Source: an uncultured Rubrobacteraceae bacterium (GTDB lineage: Bacteria > Actinomycetota > Rubrobacteria > Rubrobacterales > Rubrobacteraceae). Taken from it: a stretch of DNA of 7,624 nt. The position numbers and the translations under genes were made by a program. Positions 1 through 5,766 of the stretch are shown one piece after another; position 1 is the stretch's first letter; every line of letters starts with the position of its first letter. The DNA lies in assembly GCA_902806105.1 (NCBI GenBank), contig CADCVI010000145.1:1-7624 (forward strand). Direction: 5' to 3'. The notes beneath the pieces are model-generated. The model worked only from the letters and a program-made list of their open reading frames with translations, made no database searches and was not told the origin of the DNA.

Positions 1-229
1 CCTCCCGCAGGGTCGTGCCATTCTTTGGGTACGACCGTTCGGTTTTATATTCGGCTATCGCGCGTATCGTTCAGTGGCCGCCCTCTTTGTCGAGGAGGCA
101 CGCAAACACGGAGGGTGCGTCGAAGCGGGGCGGGCAGTACCAGTACACCGAGCCATTCCGGCCCACGAGGGAGGCCGGCTAGCAGTCGAAGGCGAGGGCG
201 TAATCCTCGATGGAGGGTGCCGTTCCAAT
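1..229 (-). pseudogene. Decayed N-terminus of a GH15 glycosidase (glucoamylase/trehalase-like), continuing off the left edge
   Basis: Read on the minus strand from 229 downward, one frame gives the N-terminal signature of bacterial GH15 enzymes in the right order. PSIEDYALAFDC (217-182) matches the family's PIEDYALIGDC. PASLVGRNGSVYWYC then matches AALVGRDGSIDWLC, and PPRFDAPSVFACLLDKEGGH matches PRFDSPSVFARLLD..GGHW. After that comes AEYKTERSY, matching the family's EYRTERRY. The frame is broken by TAG at 179-181, where the family usually has Arg, and by TGA at 71-73, where it has an aromatic residue (usually Trp) after GGH. No ATG, GTG or TTG lies just upstream in frame; the codon at the expected start (227-229) is ATT, with an AGGAAGG-like motif 3 bases before it. 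GH15 enzymes hydrolyse alpha-glucosidic bonds in starch-type glucans or trehalose; this copy should make no full-length product. No indel is needed across the visible part, so decay looks recent. The homology is recalled, not searched. Confidence 0.75.
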
Positions 230-237
230 AGCCCTTC

Positions 238-350
238 CTAGTCGCGCTGGGGGGTGTGGAGGACGGAGCGGGCCTGCGGGAGGACGGGAGTGGCGGTCTT
301 GAGGGTGAGCTTGATCCTGGCCGGGCGCGTATACGGCTGCTCGTTGGTGC
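238..350 (-). other. Gap downstream of the SDR gene: startless coding-like stretch, no recognisable gene
   Basis: No complete gene is visible between the SDR stop and the GH15 relic. On the minus strand one frame stays open from the SDR 3' end to a TAG at 238-240. Over the 38 codons beyond the SDR stop (354-241), 35 end in G or C, and GC at codon positions 1 and 2 is about 0.66 and 0.53 by hand count, a pattern typical of coding sequence in such genomes. The frame has no ATG, GTG or TTG in this part. The peptide (for example TRPARIKLTLKTATPVLPQ) is not one I recognise. It could be a broken small gene, the former tail of the SDR after a frameshift, or chance. The third-position column is shared with a plus-strand frame, so the strand is not certain. 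I see no terminator hairpin here. Confidence 0.3.
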
Positions 351-1349
351 CTACGGGTCTCGGGCCTTCCTCCTTGCCGCTGCGAGGGCGGCTCCGGCGA
401 GGGCGGCTCCGGCGAGGGCGAGCCAGCCGCGGTTCTTTGTCGCCCAGAGTTGGGGGCTGCTGTCGGATGCCTCGTCGTCGAAGATCCCGTGGGCGCCGTG
501 GTCGCCGGGGACGGGTTCGAAGAGGTTGTCGGGGCGGTCGGGGCCGACGGGGTCTTCTGTCTGCTGCCCCTCGTAGCCCGTCAGGCCGAGGTAGAGGTCC
601 GCCGCCCACGGCGCTATCTTGTTGCCGAGGATGGTCAGGACCGAGGAAGCGCCGACGAAGACCTCGCGCCTGCGCCCATGGGCGGCCCAGAAGATCGCCT
701 CCGCGGCGACCTCGGGCTGGTAGATCGGGGGTACCGGCTGCGGGTGGCGGGGGAGCTTCGTCCTCGACCAGCCGAACTGCGGGGTGTTGAGGGCCGGAAG
801 CTGCACCATCGTCACGTGGACCCGGCTTCCGTCGTGCTTGAGCTCGGTGCGGAGGGAGTCCGTGAAGCCCCTGATGGCGAACTTCGCCCCGCAGTACGAG
901 GACTGCAGGGGGATCGCCCGGTACGAGAGGGCCGACCCTACCTGCACGATAGTTCCGCGGTCGCGCGGCAGCATCCTCTTCAGGGCCGCCATCGTCCCGT
1001 AGACGTGGCCGAGGTACGTGACCTCGGTGGCTCTCTGGAACTCCTCCGGCGTCAGGTCCTTGAAAGGCGCGAAGACCACGGTCATCGCGTTGTTGACCCA
1101 GACGTCTATCGGCCCGAGCTCTTCTTCGACGCGCGCCGCGGCCCTCTCTACCGCGTCGGCGTCGGCGACGTCCACGGGCAGGACGAGCGCCCGGCCGCCC
1201 AGGGCCTCGACGTCCTCCCTGGCTCCTTCGAGGCCGTCGGTGCCGCGCGCGAGGAGGGCGACGCTCGCGCCACGGGTGGCGAAGGCCCGGGCGGTCGCGC
1301 GCCCGACCCCGGCCGAGGCCCCGGTAACGACGACGACCTCGCTCGCCAC
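351..1349 (-). CDS. Short-chain dehydrogenase/reductase (SDR) with Ala-rich hydrophobic C-terminal tail
   Basis: NAD(P)-dependent oxidoreductase of the classical SDR fold, 332 residues; substrate unknown. Cofactor-binding TGASAGVG is at residues 9-16 and the NNA motif at 86-88. Catalytic Ser139, Tyr152 and Lys156 (YCGAK) are correctly spaced. The fourth usual catalytic residue, Asn, in the helix before the Ser strand is Thr111 (EVTYLGHVYG). The SDR core ends near residue 250. A polar, Asp/Pro-rich linker (about 262-305) follows, then a 17-residue Ala/Leu/Gly stretch (309-325) and a basic end (RRKAR), resembling a C-terminal membrane anchor. The start is GTG at 1347-1349. Its GGGGAG site (1354-1359) begins on the last base of the upstream DUF1360 stop codon, 4 bases before the GTG, so translation is probably coupled. 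Membrane anchoring is inferred; Ala-rich stretches are only weakly hydrophobic. Confidence 0.92.
   Translation of the reverse strand: MASEVVVVTGASAGVGRATARAFATRGASVALLARGTDGLEGAREDVEALGGRALVLPVDVADADAVERAAARVEEELGPIDVWVNNAMTVVFAPFKDLTPEEFQRATEVTYLGHVYGTMAALKRMLPRDRGTIVQVGSALSYRAIPLQSSYCGAKFAIRGFTDSLRTELKHDGSRVHVTMVQLPALNTPQFGWSRTKLPRHPQPVPPIYQPEVAAEAIFWAAHGRRREVFVGASSVLTILGNKIAPWAADLYLGLTGYEGQQTEDPVGPDRPDNLFEPVPGDHGAHGIFDDEASDSSPQLWATKNRGWLALAGAALAGAALAAARRKARDP
391..420. repeat. Two perfect 15-bp tandem copies within the SDR tail
   Basis: GCTCCGGCGAGGGCG occurs twice back to back (391-405 and 406-420), with a diverged partial copy (GCTGCGAGGGCG) at 379-390. The unit keeps frame and encodes a five-residue Ala/Leu/Gly module of the SDR's hydrophobic C-terminal stretch, so copy changes would lengthen or shorten that segment by five residues. 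Confidence 0.8.
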
Positions 1350-1358
1350 GGGTCTCCC

Positions 1359-1913
1359 CTACAACCGGTTTTTGAGGGCCGTGTAGGTCTGGTGGAGGTG
1401 GTCGGAGAGGGTCACGATGGCGAACATGCTCGCGATGAGGCGCGTGACCGCCGGGGAGAAGACCAGGCCGTAGGTGAAGAAAGAGGCGATCCACTGCCCC
1501 ATGCAGAACTTGCAGGTGAGGAGTTCCCCGATGGAGCGCCGGAAGCCCGTCCCCCGGGGCTTCTCGTCCACGCTCTTCGGGCTCTTCTTCTCCTGGAGCT
1601 CGGTGAACGGGGCGCGGACGAAGCTCGTCACGGCGTCGTTGGCGATCAGGTCGCTCAGCTTGTGCGTCGCGAGGCCGAGGAGCACGATGTCCCTCGTTTC
1701 TATGCCGCGCTCCGGCAATTCGCGCCCCGTCCCCTTCGTGAGCAGCAGGAAGACCGCGAAGAGCAGGTTGAAGACCCCTGCCACCACGGTGTAGGACTGG
1801 AGTGGCTGCTCCCCGTCGTCGTAGCCCTCGAAGATCCCGTTGCGCAACTGTCCGTCGCCCGTGCCGTCGTTCTGGCCCTCGTCGGCCGCCTGACGCGTCT
1901 GCTCGTCGCTCAT
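1359..1913 (-). CDS. DUF1360 family integral membrane protein
   Basis: Small membrane protein of 184 residues; DUF1360 includes Bacillus YjcA and has no established biochemical role. A hydrophilic, Asp/Gly/Gln-rich N-terminus (1-38) is followed by hydrophobic segments at about 41-58, 75-91 (weaker), 140-153 and 155-170. The hallmark is a CxxC motif entering the third segment, LLTCKFCMGQWIA (131-143), matching the family's TCxFCxGxW pattern. Between segments 2 and 3 lies a charged loop (about 100-127). The frame is open further upstream to an ATG at 2010-2012. I chose the ATG at 1911-1913 because GGAGGT (1919-1924) sits 5 bases before it and the extra upstream residues are Arg-rich and unlike the family. 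It is the first gene of a unit with the SDR, only 9 bases apart, suggesting a shared membrane-linked job that I cannot name. Confidence 0.88.
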   Translation of the reverse strand: MSDEQTRQAADEGQNDGTGDGQLRNGIFEGYDDGEQPLQSYTVVAGVFNLLFAVFLLLTKGTGRELPERGIETRDIVLLGLATHKLSDLIANDAVTSFVRAPFTELQEKKSPKSVDEKPRGTGFRRSIGELLTCKFCMGQWIASFFTYGLVFSPAVTRLIASMFAIVTLSDHLHQTYTALKNRL

Positions 1914-1918
1914 CTCGT

Positions 1919-1924
1919 ACCTCC
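1919..1924 (-). promoter_or_regulatory. Ribosome-binding site deciding the DUF1360 start
   Basis: GGAGGT on the minus strand, 5 bases upstream of the ATG at 1911-1913. It favours this start over the in-frame ATG 99 bases further upstream. Confidence 0.8.
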
Positions 1925-1958
1925 GTGCCCGCGCTCGCGCGGAATCATGTTTTTCTGT

Positions 1959-1978
1959 CGGTCTACCCCGATAGACCG
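1959..1978. promoter_or_regulatory. Perfect 7-bp inverted repeat in the divergent intergenic region (candidate operator)
   Basis: CGGTCTA (1959-1965) and TAGACCG (1972-1978) are exact reverse complements around a 6-base spacer (CCCCGA), 45 bases upstream of the DUF1360 start. Beyond the arms, TTTC and GAAA also match across a 3-base bulge. The size and place suit a dimeric regulator's operator, or a hairpin in the DUF1360 5' leader. No specific regulator is recognised and none is encoded in the window. Confidence 0.45.
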
Positions 1979-2085
1979 GAAACGACCACGCGGGCGATTT
2001 TACCCCCGTCACCGCCCCACCGACACGCTACAAGCGTCACGGAGGAAAGTTGCATCTTTTGGGCCAGAAGTCCCGCGTGCTCGTG

Positions 2086-2111
2086 GTTTGTCGCGTCGGG
2101 ACAGCGGGCAA
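2086..2111 (+). promoter_or_regulatory. Weak candidate stress-sigma (SigB/SigF-like) promoter for the plus-strand SDR
   Basis: GTTTGT (2086-2091) and GGGCAA (2106-2111) are 14 bases apart, resembling the GTTTAA / GGGTAT consensus of the SigB family, with a leader of roughly 75 bases to the ATG. The -35 matches at 4 of 6 positions and the -10 at 4 of 6. A match this loose arises by chance often in GC-rich DNA. The reason to note it is that the B. subtilis homologue YdaD is a SigB-dependent general stress protein. Confidence 0.22.
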
Positions 2112-2181
2112 TGTGGCTTCAGGCCGTGCGTCTCCGGGGAGAGGCGGCTCACGCGCTTTTACAAGCCCATAGCAACGCAGC

Positions 2182-2188
2182 AAGGAGG
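2182..2188 (+). promoter_or_regulatory. Ribosome-binding site fixing the start of the plus-strand SDR
   Basis: AAGGAGG, 4 bases before ATG 2193-2195. This matters because the reading frame is open for a further 1.7 kb upstream, where it runs antisense to the minus-strand genes. Confidence 0.85.
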
Positions 2189-2192
2189 CAGG

Positions 2193-3089
2193 ATGTCGGA
2201 CCAGTACACCCAGCAGGACCCGAGGACGCAGTACCAGCAGCCGCAGTACCCCGAGCAGACGCAGATGGACGAGCACCCCGGCACCGATCAGGAGATGCAG
2301 CCCAAGCCCGACTTCGGCCAGGAGACCTATCGCGGCTCCGGCAGGCTCACGGGCAAGAAGGCGATCATCACCGGCGGGGACTCCGGGATCGGCAAGGCCG
2401 TGGCGCTCGCGTTCGCGCGTGAGGGGGCGGACGTCCTGATCTCCTACCTTTCCGAAGAAGAGGTCGACGCCCAGGAGACGGTCGAACTCGTCGAGGCGGC
2501 CGGCAGAAAAGCCGTGAAGGTGCCCGGCGACATCCAGGACGAGGCCCAGTGCCAGGCGGTGATCCAGAAGGCCGTCGACGAGTTCGGCGGGATAGACGTC
2601 CTCGTCAACAACGCCGCCCACCAGATGACCGTCAGCGGCATCTCCGACGTCTCCACCGAGCTTCTAGACCGCACCTTCAAGACCAACATCTACGCGATGT
2701 TCTGGCTCACGAAGGCTGCGATCCCGCACATGCGGCCGGGCGGGAGCATAATCAACACCTGCTCCATCCAGGCCTACCAGCCGTCGCCGACCCTCCTCCC
2801 CTACGCCTCCACGAAGGGCGCGATCATCTCGTTCACCAAGGGCCTTGCGATGGAGGTCACGCAGTACGGGCTCAGGGCCAACTCCGTCGCCCCGGGTCCG
2901 GTGTGGACCCCCATAATCCCGGCCTCGATGCCCGGCGAGACGGTCTCGCAGTTTGGCGGCACGAACCCGATGGGCCGGCCAGCCCAGCCCGCCGAGCTCG
3001 CCCCCGCCTTCGTCTTCCTGGCCTCCCAGGAATCCAGCTTCGTCAACGGCGAGACCCTGGGCGTCACCGGCGGCCAGCCGCTCCCGTAG
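2193..3089 (+). CDS. SDR oxidoreductase of the YdaD/YhdF/YghA (general stress) type
   Basis: Cytoplasmic NAD(P)-dependent dehydrogenase/reductase, 298 residues, the usual length for this subgroup. The first ~45 residues are a hydrophilic Gln/Tyr/Pro-rich extension (QYQQPQYPEQTQ), then the subgroup hallmark EMQPKPDFGQETYRGSGRL (34-52) leading into the Rossmann fold. TGGDSGIG is at 60-67 and NNAA at 139-142. Catalytic Asn165, Ser191, Tyr204 and Lys208 are all present, with the PGPVWTP loop at 234-240 and a C-terminal GGQPLP. Known relatives are B. subtilis YdaD (a SigB-regulated stress protein) and E. coli YghA, reported to reduce aldehydes. The substrate here is unknown; aldehyde detoxification under stress is a reasonable inference. 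It stands alone on the plus strand, divergent from the DUF1360-SDR pair and convergent with ald. Confidence 0.93.
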   Translation: MSDQYTQQDPRTQYQQPQYPEQTQMDEHPGTDQEMQPKPDFGQETYRGSGRLTGKKAIITGGDSGIGKAVALAFAREGADVLISYLSEEEVDAQETVELVEAAGRKAVKVPGDIQDEAQCQAVIQKAVDEFGGIDVLVNNAAHQMTVSGISDVSTELLDRTFKTNIYAMFWLTKAAIPHMRPGGSIINTCSIQAYQPSPTLLPYASTKGAIISFTKGLAMEVTQYGLRANSVAPGPVWTPIIPASMPGETVSQFGGTNPMGRPAQPAELAPAFVFLASQESSFVNGETLGVTGGQPLP

Positions 3090-3116
3090 GGGACGGATCA
3101 CAGCACCGGTTCAACG

Positions 3117-3149
3117 CGGCGCCCCCGTCACCATTCGGCGGGGGCGCCG
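3117..3149. terminator. GC-rich hairpin between convergent genes, probable bidirectional terminator
   Basis: GGCGCCCCCG (3118-3127) pairs perfectly with CGGGGGCGCC (3139-3148). One more C-G pair at 3117/3149 closes the base, giving 11 pairs around an 11-base loop. It lies 27 bases after the plus-strand SDR stop and 16 bases after the ald stop on the minus strand, so it can serve both. Neither side has a run of T, so it is not a classic rho-independent terminator; U-less hairpins of this kind are common in high-GC actinobacteria. Confidence 0.7.
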
Positions 3150-3165
3150 TCTCGCGCGGCGGCCG

Positions 3166-4287
3166 CTACTTCAGGAGCGCCGCGGGGTCCGTGTAGGAGA
3201 TCCCGAAAGCCTCGGCCACGGGCTTCGAGACCAGGTCTCCGCGCATGGTAGAAAGCCCCTTCGCCAGCGCGTCATCCCCCCTCGCAGCCCCCTCGATGCC
3301 GTGGTCGGCTATCTTCAACAGGTACGGCAGCGTCACGCTGGTCAGCGCCAGCGTCGACGTCCTCGCCACGGCGCCCGGGATGTTCGCCACGCAGTAGTGG
3401 ACGACGCCCTCCTCGACGTACGTCGGCTCCGAGTGGCTCGTCGGGCGGCTCGTCTCGAAGCACCCGCCCTGGTCTATCGCTATGTCCGCCACCACGCTCC
3501 CCGGCTTCATGCTCGCCACCATCTCCCGGCTCACGAGCTTCGGCGCCTTCGCCCCGTGGACCAGCACCGCGCCGATAACGACGTCGGACTCCGCGACGTA
3601 GGCGGCCGTCCTCGCCCTGTTCGGGATCACGAGGTCCACCCGTCCCTCGAAGATGTCCGAGAGGTAGGCGAGCCTCTTCGGGTTGATGTCCAGGATGCGG
3701 ACGATCGCCCGCATCCCCACCGCTATCTTCGCCGCCTCCGTACCCGAGACGCCGCCGCCGATGATCGTGACCTTCGCGGCGGGCGTGCCGGGCACCCCGC
3801 CGAGCAGGAGCCCGGCGCCGCCCTGCGGGCTTTCGAGGTGGTGCGCCGCCGCCTGCACCGCCATGCGCCCCGCGACCTCGCTCATCGGCGTGAGGAGCGG
3901 CAGCGAGCCGTCGGGCAGCTCCACCGTCTCGTAGGCGACCGCGTCGATCTTGCGCTCCATGAGGAACTCGGTGAGCTCCCTGTCGGCGGCGAGGTGGAGG
4001 TAGGTGAATAGTTCCTGGCCCTCGCGGAAGCGGTGGTACTCCGAGGGGACGGGCTCCTTGACCTTGACGATCAGGTCTGCCGAGGAGAAGACCTCGTCGG
4101 GACCGTCGACGAGGCGCGCCCCCGCCGCCGCGTACTCCTCGTCCGTGAAGCCCGCCTTCTCCCCCGCGCCCTTCTCGACGATGACCTCGTGGCCGTGGTG
4201 GACGAGCTCGTAAGCTCCGTCGGGCTGCATCGAGACGCGGCCCTCCATATCCTTTATCTCTCTGGGTACCCCTATTACCTTAGGCAT
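3166..4287 (-). CDS. ald: Alanine dehydrogenase
   Basis: Catalyses L-alanine + NAD+ + H2O to pyruvate + NH4+ + NADH, reversibly, in the cytoplasm. It has 373 residues, close to the family's usual ~370. Compared with the M. tuberculosis enzyme as I recall it, the key residues are kept with an offset of 2: substrate-binding Arg17, Lys77 (VKVKEP), catalytic His98 (YLHLAAD) and Asp272 (DIAIDQGG). The NAD-binding GGGVSG is at 177-182, and Asp200 (ILDIN), at the end of the second strand, fits preference for NAD over NADP. The MSEVAGRMA (135-143) and KAPKLVS (247-253) signatures are also present. ATG 4285-4287 follows an AGGAGG site by 7 bases. It is the last gene of the four-gene operon, 22 bases after patD, where it likely recycles alanine produced by a pyruvate-dependent transaminase. 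Confidence 0.96.
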   Translation of the reverse strand: MPKVIGVPREIKDMEGRVSMQPDGAYELVHHGHEVIVEKGAGEKAGFTDEEYAAAGARLVDGPDEVFSSADLIVKVKEPVPSEYHRFREGQELFTYLHLAADRELTEFLMERKIDAVAYETVELPDGSLPLLTPMSEVAGRMAVQAAAHHLESPQGGAGLLLGGVPGTPAAKVTIIGGGVSGTEAAKIAVGMRAIVRILDINPKRLAYLSDIFEGRVDLVIPNRARTAAYVAESDVVIGAVLVHGAKAPKLVSREMVASMKPGSVVADIAIDQGGCFETSRPTSHSEPTYVEEGVVHYCVANIPGAVARTSTLALTSVTLPYLLKIADHGIEGAARGDDALAKGLSTMRGDLVSKPVAEAFGISYTDPAALLK

Positions 4288-4309
4288 GTCCGGTCCTCCT
4301 CCAGGTCCC

Positions 4310-5749
4310 TCACGCTTCCAGGTTGGTCATGACGTGCTTTATACGAGTGTAGTCTTCTAGGCCGTACATCGAGAGGTCCTTGCCGTGGCCGGAGTGCTTG
4401 AAGCCGCCATGGGGCATCTCGGCGACGAGGGGGATGTGCGTGTTGATCCAGACGCACCCGAAGTCCAGGCGCCGGCTGACCCTCATCGCCCGGCCGTGAT
4501 CGCGGGTGAAGACGGATGAGGCGAGGCCGTACTTCACGCCGTTCGCCCACCTCACCGCCTCGTCCTCGTCGGAGAAGCGCTGCACGGTGATGACGGGGCC
4601 GAAGATCTCGTTCTGAGACGCCTCGTCGTCCTGCATGAGGCCGGAAACTACGGTCGGCTCGTAGAAGTATCCAAGTTCCCCGACCCTGTGCCCGCCGGCG
4701 ACCACCTCGGCGTGGTCCGGCAACCTCTCGATCATCCCGGAGACGTGGCGCAGCTGGGCCGCGTTGTTCAGCGGCCCGTAGAGCGCGTCCTCGTCGTCGG
4801 GGGCCGCGGTCTTCGTCCCCCTGGCCTGCTCGGCGAGCGCGGCGACGAAGTCGTCGTGCAGGCGCGGCGCCACCAGGACGCGGGTGGCGGCGGTGCAGTC
4901 CTGGCCGGCGTTGAAGTAGCCGCCTACGGAGATCGCCTCCGCCGCAAGCTCCAGGTCGGCGTCGTCGAAGACGATCACCGGGGCCTTGCCACCGAGTTCG
5001 AGGTGCGTCCTCTTGAGGTCCTTCGCCGCCGCGTCGGCCACCTCCATGCCGGCGCGGACGGAGCCCGTGATCGAGACCATCTGCGGCGTCGGGTGCTCCA
5101 CGAGGGCGCGGCCGGTCTCCCGGTCGCCCGAGACCACGTTCAGGACGCCCTCGGGCAGGAACTCGGCAGCTATCTCCGCGAGCATCAGGGTCGAGACGGG
5201 CGTCGTGTCGCTCGGCTTCAAGACTACCGTGTTGCCGGCGGCGATTGCCGGGGCGAACTTCCACACCGCCATCATCATCGGGTAGTTCCACGGGGTCACC
5301 TGCGCGCAGACCCCGACGGGCTCGCGGCGGACAAAGGACGTCATCCCGGCCATGTACTCCCCGGCCGAACGGCCCTCCAGGATGCGGGCCGCGCCGGCGA
5401 AGAACCGGATCTGATCGACCATCATCGGGATCTCTTCCTCCATCGTCAGCCCGATGGGCTTCCCCGTGTTCTCGGACTCCAGCCCGACGAGCTCCTCGGC
5501 CCGCTCCTCGACCTTGTCGGCGATGCTGAGCAGCGCGAGCCCTCTCTCGGCCGGCGTGGAGTCGCGCCACCCCTCGAACGCCTTCTCAGCCGCCCCGAAC
5601 GCCCGGTCCACGTCGGCCCTGCTCGATGCCGGCGCTTCGGCGAAGATCTCCCCCGTCGACGGGTTCTCCAGCCCGTAGAAACCCCCGTCCACGGGGTCGG
5701 CGTACTCCCCGCCCACGAAGTTCCTCAACCGCTTCAGCTTGGTCTCCAT
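4310..5749 (-). CDS. patD: Gamma-aminobutyraldehyde dehydrogenase (PatD-like)
   Basis: Oxidises 4-aminobutanal (in equilibrium with 1-pyrroline) to GABA with NAD+, the second step of putrescine breakdown by transamination; cytoplasmic. It has 479 residues. Aldehyde dehydrogenase landmarks are Asn155 (PWNYP), Lys178 (LKPS), ITGS 227-230, Glu251 (LELGGK), catalytic Cys285 (NAGQDCTAATR) and Glu381 (EIFGP). The specific assignment rests on close resemblance to E. coli PatD (YdcW) at places where general ALDHs differ: RTHLELGGKAPVIVFDDAD (247-265), AGQDCTAA, NTHIPLVAEMPHGG (436-449), and the C-terminal HGKDLSMYGLEDYTRIKHVM (455-474). ATG 5747-5749 follows an AGAGGA-type site. It lies 17 bases after the MBL gene and 22 before ald, so all are probably on one transcript. 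Activity on related omega-aminoaldehydes, or on betaine aldehyde, cannot be excluded. Confidence 0.88.
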   Translation of the reverse strand: METKLKRLRNFVGGEYADPVDGGFYGLENPSTGEIFAEAPASSRADVDRAFGAAEKAFEGWRDSTPAERGLALLSIADKVEERAEELVGLESENTGKPIGLTMEEEIPMMVDQIRFFAGAARILEGRSAGEYMAGMTSFVRREPVGVCAQVTPWNYPMMMAVWKFAPAIAAGNTVVLKPSDTTPVSTLMLAEIAAEFLPEGVLNVVSGDRETGRALVEHPTPQMVSITGSVRAGMEVADAAAKDLKRTHLELGGKAPVIVFDDADLELAAEAISVGGYFNAGQDCTAATRVLVAPRLHDDFVAALAEQARGTKTAAPDDEDALYGPLNNAAQLRHVSGMIERLPDHAEVVAGGHRVGELGYFYEPTVVSGLMQDDEASQNEIFGPVITVQRFSDEDEAVRWANGVKYGLASSVFTRDHGRAMRVSRRLDFGCVWINTHIPLVAEMPHGGFKHSGHGKDLSMYGLEDYTRIKHVMTNLEA

Positions 5750-5766
5750 ACGTTCCTCTTTCTTCC

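Noticed and set aside
25..231. Plus-strand 68-codon frame at the left edge
   Set aside because: Antisense to the GH15 relic, Arg/Ser-rich and without recognisable features.
238..1494. 418-codon minus-strand frame overlapping the SDR
   Set aside because: Shadow frame: Arg/Pro-rich, no motif, overlaps the clear SDR frame on the same strand. Only its last 38 codons, beyond the SDR stop, are of interest and are reported separately.
1914..2012. N-terminal extension of DUF1360 to the ATG at 2012
   Set aside because: The extension is Arg-rich and not family-like, it would cover the palindrome, and the good GGAGGT site serves the ATG at 1913.
2001..2012. TAAAAT on the minus strand as a -10 box for DUF1360
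   Set aside because: No acceptable -35 hexamer at 16-19 bases upstream, so no promoter is called.
2025..2037. ACGCT-ACA-AGCGT short inverted repeat in the divergent region
   Set aside because: Only 5 bp per arm with a mismatch just outside; expected often by chance in GC-rich DNA.
450..2192. Very long plus-strand open frame upstream of and joined to the YdaD-type SDR
   Set aside because: It runs antisense to two well-supported minus-strand genes and its translation is Arg/Gly/Pro/Glu-rich with no domain. The strong AAGGAGG site and the family N-terminus place the real start at 2193.
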